Shown: piece by piece, positions 52,327-60,416 of the stretch
Layout of the letters: the number at the start of each line of letters is the position of its first letter
Position numbering within the stretch: the stretch's first letter is position 1
Assembly: GCF_008728855.1 (NCBI RefSeq)
Contig: NZ_CP042906.1
Coordinates: forward strand, 1,364,001-1,428,000
Source: Hypericibacter terrae
Lineage (GTDB): Bacteria > Pseudomonadota > Alphaproteobacteria > Dongiales > Dongiaceae
Length of the DNA stretch: 64,000 bases
Direction: 5' to 3'
Notes under the pieces: model-generated
Told to the model about the DNA's origin: nothing
Seen by the model: only the letters and a program-made list of their open reading frames with translations
Databases searched by the model: none
Translations under genes and position numbers: made by a program

Positions 52327-52702
52327 GGAACATGGCTCCTGTGGTCGGCGGTTGAGGGGACCCCATCCGACAACGCGCCAGGTCGCGCCTCGTTCCAACT
52401 CGGGCGGCGCGACCGGCAACCTTGTCTTCGGAACCGTCGGAGGCTCCGCCGAAAAAAAGGGGGACGGTGAGGGCGCGGGCAACGGCCACGGCTCGCGACA
52501 CGCTCTCGCCTGACTCATCGCCGAAGACGCGAAACCACATCGCTCCCATGTAGAAGTGCTGTCGGTCAATTTTCACAGCTTGGCGATTCTAGAACTAAGG
52601 TCGAATTGACCCTGGCAACGGGCAAAAATTAAATCTCGCAAAGCTGGGCGCAGAATCCGGCTGAAGCGACATGGGACTCCACCTCATTTTTCCGAGGCAG
52701 CT
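52327..52702. other. intergenic region
   Basis: About 375 bases between divergent genes, holding both promoters. I see no gene, RNA or repeat that can be supported. CCGAGGCAGCT just before 52703 matches CCGAGGCTGCC before its paralogue at 55976. Confidence 0.4.
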
Positions 52703-53062
52703 ATGGCTAGCAGCGAAGACATCGAAAGGAGACTGGAAGCGACGGAAGCCACCCTGCAAGCGATGTTCTGCACGGTGACGGCGGACCTGATCATGTTTCA
52801 GGCGGCTGTCATGGCGCTGCGCGAGGAGGGTGTACTGACCGAGAGGATGGTCGACCGGATGACGATCGACGCGCAGATCCGACTGCAGCAATACGACAGC
52901 TCGGCGCTGAGCGCGCCGATGGTGACAGAGATTGCGGCCCAACTGGACGGGTTGGCGGAGCGGCTGCGCGGGGCCTCGCGATCGGCGCCCCTGGTCAACC
53001 CGTCCGGCATCGACAATGGCTATGGGCGAGGGAACGGCGACGCGAGACGCTCCAGTCGCTAG
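52703..53062 (+). CDS. small helical protein, paralogue of 55976 (copy 1)
   Basis: A 119-residue soluble protein of unknown function. The conserved core is shared with the gene at 55976: MFCTVTADLIMFQAAVMALR, LTERMVDRM, and LDGLAERLRGA. The C-terminal 20 residues are Gly/Asn/Arg-rich and diverged. It begins with a short coiled-coil-like heptad (DIERRLEATEATLQ). The ribosome site CCGAGGC and the start are also conserved between the two genes. A GC hairpin follows at 53073. Confidence 0.72.
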   Translation: MASSEDIERRLEATEATLQAMFCTVTADLIMFQAAVMALREEGVLTERMVDRMTIDAQIRLQQYDSSALSAPMVTEIAAQLDGLAERLRGASRSAPLVNPSGIDNGYGRGNGDARRSSR

Positions 53063-53072
53063 CCCCTAGATT

Positions 53073-53099
53073 GCCGGTGGCGCCGGTCGCGCCACCGGC
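53073..53099. terminator. GC hairpin after the small helical protein gene
   Basis: GCCGGTGGCGC and GCGCCACCGGC form an 11-bp perfect stem around CGGTC. There is no T-tract. Confidence 0.5.
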
Positions 53100-53473
53100 G
53101 AGCGACGCGAATTGAAAGCGAGGCGGTGCTGTCAGGGGGCTTGATACCGGCTCTGAGTTTCATGCGGGCCGTGACCTCGGCTCGAAAGTTCTCCATGGCC
53201 CGCCCGATCGGATTCAGGTCTGCGCCTGATGCACAGATCAGAGCCTTCGTTGGCTGACATCGCTGAAACGCCACGCCGGCGGACCGTTCCGCCGGCCGAG
53301 GCTGAGCATTCTCCGATCGTTACAAGTCTGCGCCGGTTTTGGCAGGCGCCTCCGAGGAACTGTCACTGCTCATGACGCGTTCCGTCCTCAGTCGCAGGCA
53401 ACATCGCCAGCCTCGCTTCGGAATCCGCCGGCGTTACGCATCGGTTTCGGGAGGGAGGCTTATGGAGGTTCGA
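53100..53473. other. intergenic region
   Basis: About 370 bases. No reading frame with family resemblance and no repeat that I can support. The ribosome site of the next gene (GGAGG) lies at its end. Confidence 0.35.
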
Positions 53474-53989
53474 ATGACACGCTTTTCCCTTCTTCTCGCC
53501 AGTGCGTTGATCCTCGCGAGCGGCGCCGGCGGGGCCGTATGGGCCCAGAACTCGTCCGCGGGCGCCAGCACCGGCGGCAGCCTTGGAGCCACCAGCGGCA
53601 GCGACACCGATACCGGTGCCCCCAGCAGCGACATCTCGGGCGGCGGCCCCCTGGGCAACAGCACGCCGGACAGCGCCACGAGCCCGACCACGAACAGTCC
53701 GGGCACGAACACGAATACCTATTTGAACACCAATACCCGGATCAATCCGAACACCGGCACGAACACCAATACCGGCACGATCGGCTCGACCAGCGGCGGC
53801 AGCAGCGCGCCCAGCTCGACCGGCACCGATACGGGCACGAACACCGGCATCGGCTCCAACGCCGGTGTCGGCTCCAATGCCGGTGTCAGCACGGGCGTGG
53901 GGTCGATCGGCAGCAGCGGTCATATCAACACGGTCACGGGGACGGGCGGCGCCAACTCGAGCCTGCCCACCACCAGCACGATGCCGTAA
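53474..53989 (+). CDS. exported Gly/Ser/Thr/Asn-rich low-complexity protein
   Basis: A 171-residue protein with a clear signal peptide (FSLLLASALILASG, cleavage near VWAQ). The rest is built of short repeats of T/N/G/S, such as TNTNTYLNTNTRINPNTGTN and SNAGVGSNAGV, with almost no charged or bulky residues. It should be an extended, flexible periplasmic or surface protein. GGAGG lies five bases before the ATG at 53474; an ATG at 53462 is in frame but lies before the ribosome site. The repeats may expand or contract by replication slippage. Function unknown. Confidence 0.7.
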   Translation: MTRFSLLLASALILASGAGGAVWAQNSSAGASTGGSLGATSGSDTDTGAPSSDISGGGPLGNSTPDSATSPTTNSPGTNTNTYLNTNTRINPNTGTNTNTGTIGSTSGGSSAPSSTGTDTGTNTGIGSNAGVGSNAGVSTGVGSIGSSGHINTVTGTGGANSSLPTTSTMP

Positions 53990-54069
53990 GCGCGAAGCCG
54001 GAGTGCTGGCTGCAAAGCCGGCGCTCCGGCGAGAGCCCGTCACGTCTGCCGCGAAGGCTGGTGGACGCG

Positions 54070-55488
54070 CTAACGAATTCCCTCCTCGATGATCGCTTCC
54101 TGGACGACCTGGGTCGTGAGGCGGCTCTCTTCCGTCAGCTTCGTGCTCTTCCAGCTTCCCCGCGCGAACCAGCAGATCGAGACGATCGCGACGAGAACGT
54201 TGGTGATCGGGAACGACCACCACAATCCATGGGCCAGCAGCACCGTGTGCTTCGACAGGACATAGGCCAGCGGAAACTGGATCATCCATTGGGAAACCAG
54301 CGCGATGACCATGGCGATCAGCATGTTGCCGGAGGCCCGGAAGGCCGCCACGATGCAGAGCTGAATCCCGATGCAGCCCCAGGCCAGGCTCATGATCCGG
54401 ATGAAGCGCGCCCCTTCGGCGATGACGTCTCCATCGTTCGGGATGAAGACGGAGACGATCGCGGGGGCAAACAGATAGGCCACCGCGCCGGCCAAGCTGA
54501 GAACGGCGAACCCGAGCAATGTCCCCAGCCGGGTGATCCGCGCGGCGCGGTCGATGTTGCCGGCGCCGATGTTCTGGCCGACCAGGGTCGAGACGGCCAT
54601 CGACATGCCCATCGCCGGAATGGTCACCACCTGCAGAATGGTCGAGCCGACGCCATAGGCCGCGATGGTGAGCGTGCCGAAGCTCGCCACCAGGAAGGAC
54701 ATGATCATGAGGCCCAGCCCGCGCGTCGACAGCTCGACCGAGCCCGGGAACCCCAGCAGGAAGGCCCGTTTGATATAGGCGATATCGGGGACAAGCGCGC
54801 GCCAGAAGAGCCGGATCCCATGCCGGCCCCGCAGGAAGATGATGACGCCCAGAAGCGCCGCCAGCGCCTGGGTCACGAGCGTGGCCAGCGCCGCCCCCAC
54901 GACGCCCAGGGCCGGCATCGGTCCCCAGCCGAAGATGAACAGCGGATCGAGCAGGAAATTCAGGATGACCGTTCCCAGCACGATATAGAGCGGCATGCGG
55001 GTCTGGCCGACGCCGCGCATCAGCGCCTGAAACATCGCGTAGAGGAAGACGAAGATCACGCCGACGAAGGAGACGCGCATGAATCCGAGCGCGCCGTCAT
55101 GGACGTCCGGCGCCACGCCCAGCAACTCGAGAAGATAGGGCGCCAAGACATAGCCCAGCGCGCCGAGGATGACCGAGGTGATCGCCACCATGATCATGGT
55201 CTGGGCCGCGACATGATTGACCAAATCCTGCCGGCCGGCGCCCATATATTGCGAGGTCAGCGTCGCCCCTGCCATGGCGAGCCCCGATCCCAGCGCGATC
55301 ACGAGGAACGTCACCGGAAAGCTGACCGAGACCGCGGCGACCGCCGCGGCTCCCAACCGCCCGACCCAGAAAGCATCGGTGAGCTGATAACCGGTCTGGA
55401 GAATGTTGGTCAGGATGATGGGGATGGCCAAGGTCACCAGCGCGCGCGCGATCGGGCCTTCGAGAAACAAGGTTCGGCGGTCGTTCAT
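54070..55488 (-). CDS. MATE family efflux transporter
   Basis: A 472-residue multidrug and toxin extrusion protein with about 12 hydrophobic segments. Typical elements are AIPIILTNILQTGYQLTDAF near the start, SVSFPVTFL, and VSTLVGQNIGAGN at the start of the second half. It exports cationic compounds by ion antiport. The ATG at 55488 gives MNDRRTLFLEGPIAR. A decayed copy of its first 45 codons lies at 56459-56584, upstream of a second tiny lipoprotein gene. Confidence 0.9.
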   Translation of the reverse strand: MNDRRTLFLEGPIARALVTLAIPIILTNILQTGYQLTDAFWVGRLGAAAVAAVSVSFPVTFLVIALGSGLAMAGATLTSQYMGAGRQDLVNHVAAQTMIMVAITSVILGALGYVLAPYLLELLGVAPDVHDGALGFMRVSFVGVIFVFLYAMFQALMRGVGQTRMPLYIVLGTVILNFLLDPLFIFGWGPMPALGVVGAALATLVTQALAALLGVIIFLRGRHGIRLFWRALVPDIAYIKRAFLLGFPGSVELSTRGLGLMIMSFLVASFGTLTIAAYGVGSTILQVVTIPAMGMSMAVSTLVGQNIGAGNIDRAARITRLGTLLGFAVLSLAGAVAYLFAPAIVSVFIPNDGDVIAEGARFIRIMSLAWGCIGIQLCIVAAFRASGNMLIAMVIALVSQWMIQFPLAYVLSKHTVLLAHGLWWSFPITNVLVAIVSICWFARGSWKSTKLTEESRLTTQVVQEAIIEEGIR

Positions 55489-55565
55489 GAGGGAGCCTGC
55501 CCGTCTGAGGTTACATGCGGCATCGCGCTCGCTGGATCTTCCGTCCGGCCGGGTGGGTCGCGGTG

Positions 55566-55748
55566 TCAGCGCGCTGGCGGCTCCCGATTGCAGGCCGAGT
55601 AGCCGGCATTGGGATCGGCCCCATTGCATTGGTAGGTCCGTGCCGTGATCGAGTCAAAGCGGGGCGGGCCCAGATCGCAAGCACCGAGCGCGAGCAGACA
55701 TCCCAAGAGCACGAAGCGCAGAGATCGTTCTCGCAGGGAAAGGCTCAT
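55566..55748 (-). CDS. tiny lipoprotein, CDLGPPRFD type (copy 1)
   Basis: A 60-residue lipoprotein. The signal peptide ends in the lipobox ALGAC (Cys24). The mature part is DLGPPRFDSITARTYQ, then a C-x11-C loop CNGADPNAGYSAC, and a Pro/Arg end. GGAGCACCAGG precedes the ATG at 55748. It is almost identical in its mature part to the protein at 56594. It lies just upstream of the MATE gene on the same strand and could be co-transcribed. Function unknown. Confidence 0.78.
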   Translation of the reverse strand: MSLSLRERSLRFVLLGCLLALGACDLGPPRFDSITARTYQCNGADPNAGYSACNREPPAR

Positions 55749-55975
55749 CCTGGTGCTCCGGCCATCCGACGGCGTTCTTCACAACCACGGTTGTTGGTTC
55801 ACTGTACAACAATCCGCGAGAAATCGATCATGGACCTCCCGACGACCGCGTCAGCCCGACCTTAGTCTTAAGTAGATTCCGTTGTTTGACGCGTGGCCTG
55901 TGGGAGAACGATGGTGGCTGCCCGCAAACTGGGGTGACAGCCTTTCTTGCGTTCACCTAACCCTCCGAGGCTGCC

Positions 55976-56353
55976 ATGATGACGATCGAGGACATCCTGA
56001 AACGCCTCAATGAAACGGAATCCGCAGTGCAGAACATGGTGTGTACGGTCACGGCCGACATCATCATGTTTCAGGCGGCGATAGTCGCCCTCCGCGAAGA
56101 CGGTATCCTGACCGAAAAGGTGATCGACCGGATGGCGATCGCGGCGCAGGATCGCATCGCGTTCTACGATACTGATGTGCTCGGCGCGGGCGGCGTGGTG
56201 GAAGTCGCGCGGCGGCTGGACAACCTGGCGGAGCGTTTGCGTGAGGCCCGCGGGCCCACCTATCTGCCGCAACGGCCGAGCGGTCTCGAGCTCACGACGA
56301 ATGGCAACGGCAGGGGCAGGGTACGGGCTCCGCGCAAGATGCTCGTCGCATGA
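55976..56353 (+). CDS. small helical protein, paralogue of 52703 (copy 2)
   Basis: A 125-residue soluble protein. Compared with the copy at 52703, it keeps VCTVTADIIMFQAAIVALRE, the LTEKVIDRM block and LDNLAERLREA, while the C-terminus differs. No signal peptide or known domain is seen. Start at ATG 55976, after CCGAGGCTGCC. It lies between the two copies of the CDLGPPRFD lipoprotein gene, within a duplicated region. Function unknown. Confidence 0.72.
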   Translation: MMTIEDILKRLNETESAVQNMVCTVTADIIMFQAAIVALREDGILTEKVIDRMAIAAQDRIAFYDTDVLGAGGVVEVARRLDNLAERLREARGPTYLPQRPSGLELTTNGNGRGRVRAPRKMLVA

Positions 56354-56458
56354 GGAGGAAAGACGCCGCCGCCGGCGAGAAACCTCGCCTTCCTGTCGGA
56401 GCCGAGGTCTAGCGCCCGGGAAGGTTCCGCGAAACGACCTCACCACAGAAGTCAGGCC

Positions 56459-56584
56459 GGCCGACCCAGAAGGCATCGGTGAGCTCATAACCCGTCTCGA
56501 GGAAGTTGGTCAGGACGATGGGCAGGGCCAAATTCACGAGCGCGCGATGGGCCCTTGCAGAAACAATGTCCGGCGATCGTTAAT
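56459..56584 (-). pseudogene. remnant of the 5' end of the MATE gene
   Basis: Decodes to NDRRTLFLQGPIAR and, after a frame change, to LPIVLTNFLETGYELTDAFW, matching the first 45 codons of the MATE gene at 55488. The start codon is now ATT and about two bases are lost near codon 16, so it cannot be translated. The remainder of the gene is absent. Confidence 0.85.
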
Positions 56585-56593
56585 GGAGTTGCC

Positions 56594-56773
56594 TTAGCGC
56601 GGTGGTTCCCGGTTGCAGGCCGAATAACCCGCGTTGGGATCGGCGCCGTTGCATTGGTAGGTTCGGGCCGTGATCGCGTCGAAGCGGGGTGGACCCAGGT
56701 CGCAGGCACTGAGTGCCAGCAGGCATCCCAGAAGGATGATCGGTAGCGCTCGTCGATGGAGGGAAGGGTCCAT
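56594..56773 (-). CDS. tiny lipoprotein, CDLGPPRFD type (copy 2)
   Basis: A 59-residue lipoprotein: lipobox ALSAC, mature part DLGPPRFDAITARTYQ, loop CNGADPNAGYSAC. GGGAGGAC lies at ideal distance from the ATG at 56773. It differs from the copy at 55566 mainly in the signal peptide. The frame is open further upstream but without a sensible start. Conservation of the mature part against drift of the signal peptide suggests both copies are under selection. Function unknown. Confidence 0.78.
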   Translation of the reverse strand: MDPSLHRRALPIILLGCLLALSACDLGPPRFDAITARTYQCNGADPNAGYSACNREPPR

Positions 56774-57077
56774 CTGCGTCCTCCCGCCGCCGCGGTGGGG
56801 AACGGAGTCTGCCCCATTCCTGCAATGAGGATAACAGAATTCGGGATCGGGCGTTCCACGATACCGGCGTTTCCCGGCACCAGGGCCGACTCCCCGGGTC
56901 GGCCCAGCATCCGGGTCCGTGGAGATCGCCGAAAATGCCCTCAATGCCATCCGGGGCCCACTTGGCCGTTGCCGATCGCCGCGATAGCCTTGGGCGTTGG
57001 GGTCGGGAGGAAGCGGTGCAGGCCGCACACCGCGGCTTTCGGCGGGTATTTTCTGATTGCGGCGGGAGGGGAATCAG
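56774..57077. other. intergenic region
   Basis: About 300 bases between divergent lipoprotein genes. It holds their promoters; no other feature can be supported. Confidence 0.35.
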
Positions 57078-57479
57078 ATGATTCGCATCAGAGCCGTCGC
57101 TTTCGTCGTCGTGACGGGGATGTTGGCCGCGTGCGCCGCTTCGGGCTCCAAGGCGCCGCAAGGCGGTTACGCCAATTATCACGCCTATCTTGTCGGAACC
57201 TCGATGAAGTCGGTGTCGAGCAAGGCGCCGGCGGAGGCGCGAGCGGCGCTTGCCAACTGCTACGCGAACTTCGCGGTGGCGCAAGTCAACAACATACGTC
57301 AGATGGAGGTGCTGGATATGGAGGCGAGCAGCAGCGACCCCACGGCGTCGTCTCTCATTCCCTATGTGGGTGCGGAGACGCAGACAGCCTATGGCAGCAC
57401 GAACCAGCAGCATCGTGCGGCGCTGGAGCCCTATTGCCCCGATACCATCGCACAGTACGGGCAGTATTTGCCGGATTGA
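57078..57479 (+). CDS. predicted lipoprotein of unknown function
   Basis: A 133-residue protein with a signal peptide and lipobox GMLAAC (Cys19 from the ATG at 57078). The mature part is helical, with ANCYANFAVAQVNNIRQME and one further Cys near the end (EPYCPD). GGGAGGGGAATC precedes the chosen ATG. I do not recognise the family. It is a single gene followed by an 11-bp inverted repeat at 57504. Confidence 0.75.
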   Translation: MIRIRAVAFVVVTGMLAACAASGSKAPQGGYANYHAYLVGTSMKSVSSKAPAEARAALANCYANFAVAQVNNIRQMEVLDMEASSSDPTASSLIPYVGAETQTAYGSTNQQHRAALEPYCPDTIAQYGQYLPD

Positions 57480-57503
57480 ACGGCCTCGGAACTTCTTCCA
57501 CGG

Positions 57504-57541
57504 CCCCCATGAGCTCGACAACCGAAATTGGCTCATGGGGG
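57504..57541. terminator. inverted repeat after the lipoprotein gene
   Basis: CCCCCATGAGC and GCTCATGGGGG are perfect inverted copies separated by 16 bases. No T-tract follows. It may be a terminator or a protein-binding site. Confidence 0.4.
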
Positions 57542-57684
57542 TCGGAGCCTCTTGGCATGTCGGCCATCCGAAGGCGGAACCGGAATCGGCGCCGAATCTC
57601 GCGGCGTGACCCGGCCTCGGCCGACGCCAGATCGTCAAAAATCTGCGACATGGGCGCAACCGAATCAGGTGAGACTCCCATGCC

Positions 57685-58527
57685 ATGTTCAGCACCGTGG
57701 CGCTCGACGCGGCCGAGATCGACCTCACCTATGCCAGCCGTTGCGACAAGCTGGCCTCGCGGGCCTTCATTCACGCCGTCGAGCTGCTGACCGGCCAGCT
57801 CAGGCTCAAGCGCCTCTACGACATCTACCAGTCCGAGCTGCGCGGCAGCGTGGATTTCTGGGAAGCGGCCATGCGGCTGCTCAATCTCTCGATCGCTTAC
57901 GATGCCGCCAAGCTCGAGGCCCTGCCGCCCAGCGGCCCCCTGGTCATCGTCGCCAATCACCCCTTTGGATTGATCGACGGGCTGCTTATCGGCCATCTCA
58001 CGAACAGGGTGCGCAGCGACTTCAAGGTGCTGACCAATGCCCGGCTCTATCCGCCCGACGCCGAGGTGCAGCATTTCATCCTGCCGGTCGATTTCGACCC
58101 GACGCCGACGGCGCGCGCGACCAACCTCGCGACCCGCGCCACGGCACGCACCCATATCCGGGACGGCGGCTGCCTGATCGTCTTTCCGGCTGGCGGCGTC
58201 GCGACGACGCCGACGCCCTTCGCACGCGCCGCCATCGACCTGGACTGGAAGCCCTTTACCGCCCGCCTGATCCACGAGGGCGGGGCCGCGGTGGTTCCGA
58301 TCTATTTCCACGGCCAGAACAGCCGCCTGTTTCAGATCGCCAGCCATATCAGCATGACCGCCCGCCTCGCCTTGCTGCTGCACGAGGTCGCGAACAAGAT
58401 CGGTTGCAGCTTCAACGCCGAGATCGGCGACGTGATCCCCTATGACGCGATGCGTGACATCCGCGAACGGCCGGCCCTGACCCGTTATATCCGGGACCGC
58501 ACCTATGCGTTGGCGGCGGCGCGCTGA
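57685..58527 (+). CDS. lysophospholipid acyltransferase-family protein
   Basis: A 280-residue LPLAT-superfamily acyltransferase. The catalytic motif is NHPFGLIDG (His92, Asp98), the hemolysin-like variant of the PlsC motif; LPVDF and FPAGGVA form later substrate-binding blocks. It should transfer an acyl chain to a lysolipid or an ornithine-lipid precursor at the inner membrane. It could in principle supply an acylation step, but nothing links it to the acpXL locus. The ATG at 57685 is the first sensible start. Confidence 0.85.
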   Translation: MFSTVALDAAEIDLTYASRCDKLASRAFIHAVELLTGQLRLKRLYDIYQSELRGSVDFWEAAMRLLNLSIAYDAAKLEALPPSGPLVIVANHPFGLIDGLLIGHLTNRVRSDFKVLTNARLYPPDAEVQHFILPVDFDPTPTARATNLATRATARTHIRDGGCLIVFPAGGVATTPTPFARAAIDLDWKPFTARLIHEGGAAVVPIYFHGQNSRLFQIASHISMTARLALLLHEVANKIGCSFNAEIGDVIPYDAMRDIRERPALTRYIRDRTYALAAAR

Positions 58528-58754
58528 CGAACGAGGCGCGCTCGCAGGCCTGCAACGGCCTTCGACCGAAGCAGGCCCTTTGGCCGGCCTGGGAGAGAAG
58601 TCTTGGCCGCCGCCGGTCGCGGCGGCAGCCTTGCCGATGCCGGCCGCGCGAGAACGGCACGGAGGGGCCGTCGGGGCCCTCGAACGGGTGCCATCGTCAT
58701 GCTGTGGAGCCACATGGACGACGCTCGGCCATGGTTCGGGGAGATATCGGGTGA

Positions 58755-59218
58755 ACCGCGCGACAGGGGTCACCAATATCCGGAACGTGAAGTCGCCTCC
58801 TTGGCGGCGCTGGTTTGGCATCGGGAGCCGTTGCCTGGTGCCCTTCACCAGCTTTTCCGAGAATGAGCATCTGCCAGACGGCACTGAACCGCCCGTATGG
58901 TTCGCCTTCGATGAGACGCGGCCCTTGGCGTTCTTCGCCGGCATCTGGCCGAACTGGTGCGGCGTGCGAAAGGTGAAAGAGGGGCCAGTGACCATCGACA
59001 TTTTCGGCTTCCTGACGACCGAGCCGAACAAGGAAGTTGGCGCCATCCACCCAAAGGCGATGCCGGTCATCCTGACCAAGCCAGAGGAGTTTGATCTATG
59101 GATGCGCGCGTCGCCTGAGGAAGCCATGAAGCTGCAGCGGCCGCTGCCTGACGCCGCCCTGAAGATCGTGGCGCGGGGTCCTCGGAAGGATGAGGGGCCA
59201 ATGAGGGCTGCTAGATAG
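58755..59218 (+). pseudogene. SOS response-associated peptidase (SRAP/YedK) remnant
   Basis: The frame shows the C-terminal two thirds of an SRAP (HMCES/YedK) protein: GVTNIRNVKSPPWRRW, RCLVPFTSFSENEHLPDG, FAFDETRPLAFFAGIW and HPKAMPVILTKPEEFDLW. The N-terminal part, including Met1-Cys2 that forms the DNA-protein crosslink to abasic sites, is missing; the sequence before about 58755 has no resemblance. An open frame does continue upstream but not as SRAP. It is probably inactive. Confidence 0.75.
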
Positions 59219-59535
59219 GCGGCCTCACCCATCCATCGGCTTTGAAGGACCGACCGCCGGTGGAGGGCAACGCGCAAACCACCGGCGACCGTCATGACAC
59301 GTTGGCTGATCGATGCCACCCACGGTCGGGAGCCTCCCCCCGCAACCGGCGTTGGAACCGCGCAGCCAACAAAGGCGTATCACACGCGGGCCGTTGTGGA
59401 TAGACATTCGCGCGATTAATGCGCATGAGTGTTTCTGCTCAATGCGATTGACGCGGCATTGGCCCGGCCCTTAAGAAACCAACGAAGTTTCGGTGATAGG
59501 GCAGTGTTCGTGTCTTCTTCGGAGACTTCACCCAC
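59219..59535. other. intergenic region
   Basis: About 315 bases. Less GC-rich at its right end, where TTAATGCGCATGAGTG lies. No gene or repeat can be supported. Confidence 0.35.
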
Positions 59536-60124
59536 ATGCTGATATCTGACGACTACCTCAAGCAGAACCGCGACCTGCACCGCGGCGGGAACTACGGCGT
59601 GGGTGGCCAGCGCTGGGCGCCGAACGTCGCAAGGCTCGCTGCCGAGCTTCAACTGCTCAACGATCCTCGACTACGGCTGCGGTAAGCAGGTTCTGAGCGA
59701 TGACCTGAGGCACAGCGGGCTAACCGTGCGAGGCTACGATCCGGCCCTGGATGCGCCGCCCAAGCCTGCGGAGATCGTCGTCTGCACCGACATGCTCGAA
59801 CACAGCGAGCCCGAGTTCCTAGACAACGCGCTCACCGACATCGCCCGCTGCGCCACGCGCGCCGTCTTCCTGGTGGTTCACACGCAGGTGGCGCTCAAGA
59901 TCCTGCCCGATGGCCGGAATGCACACCTGATCCAGCAGCCATACGAGTGGTGGCCGCCGAAGTTCACGGTTCATTGGGATCGCGTTTCCGAGGCGCTGGG
60001 GACGAATGGATTCCGCTATACGGGCTTGGCGCGCTCCGGGCCACACGCAACTGCGGCGATGCTGCAGGGACCGGGTACGAACCAGGGCCACGCCTTGGCT
60101 ATCCGGGAATCTTGGAGGCACCGA
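59536..60124 (+). pseudogene. frameshifted phage-type SAM methyltransferase
   Basis: The N-terminal part is in one frame (ATG 59536, MLISDDYLKQNRDLHRGG, then GGQRWAPNVARLAAEL) and stops at 59685. The rest is in the next frame: STILDYGCGKQVLSDDL is the SAM-binding motif, then CTDMLEHSEPEFLD and FLVVHTQVALK. Phage and prophage proteins of this type join these parts directly, so a single-base change near 59641-59662 broke the gene (an extra base, or two lost). Its second frame runs on without a stop into the small gene at 60125. A programmed shift or sequencing error is possible. Confidence 0.7.
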
Positions 60125-60388
60125 ATGGCAGAGAGCAGGATTGACGCTTCAGCTGGTCCCGAATTGATGATGGGGCCGGTATTGGCCCATGGCTTGATTG
60201 CCCGAATTGTCAAATTCCCTGACGGTCGGGGTGCCGTCGAAACCTGGGATCCGAGCGAGCGCCGTTGGTTGTCTGCGAAAGTTGCCCGCGCTGATGTCGG
60301 CGACGTATTTTCCTCGCCCGTCGCCACGATCTTCGATCTATCTGATGCGGGCGTGCCCAAGGCCGATTGGGGCGATGCTGTGGCTTAA
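60125..60388 (+). CDS. small conserved hypothetical protein
   Basis: An 87-residue protein with no known domain: MGPVLAHGLIARIVKFPDGR, GAVETWDPSERRWL. GGAGG lies eight bases before the ATG at 60125, which marks an independent start although the broken methyltransferase frame also reads into it. It is followed after 28 bases by another hypothetical gene with a strong ribosome site, and the two may form a small operon of phage or plasmid origin. Confidence 0.6.
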   Translation: MAESRIDASAGPELMMGPVLAHGLIARIVKFPDGRGAVETWDPSERRWLSAKVARADVGDVFSSPVATIFDLSDAGVPKADWGDAVA

Positions 60389-60416
60389 CCGGCCGCCGCA
60401 TTCGGGAGGAGCGCAC

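Noticed and set aside
53700-53900. Short direct repeats that could suggest a CRISPR array
   Set aside because: The repeats are codon-level repeats of Asn/Thr/Gly within one reading frame; there are no equal-length spacers and no cas genes.
53539-55602. A 687-codon plus-strand frame opposite the MATE gene
   Set aside because: His/Arg/Asp-rich antisense composition typical of a shadow frame; the minus strand encodes a clear MATE transporter.
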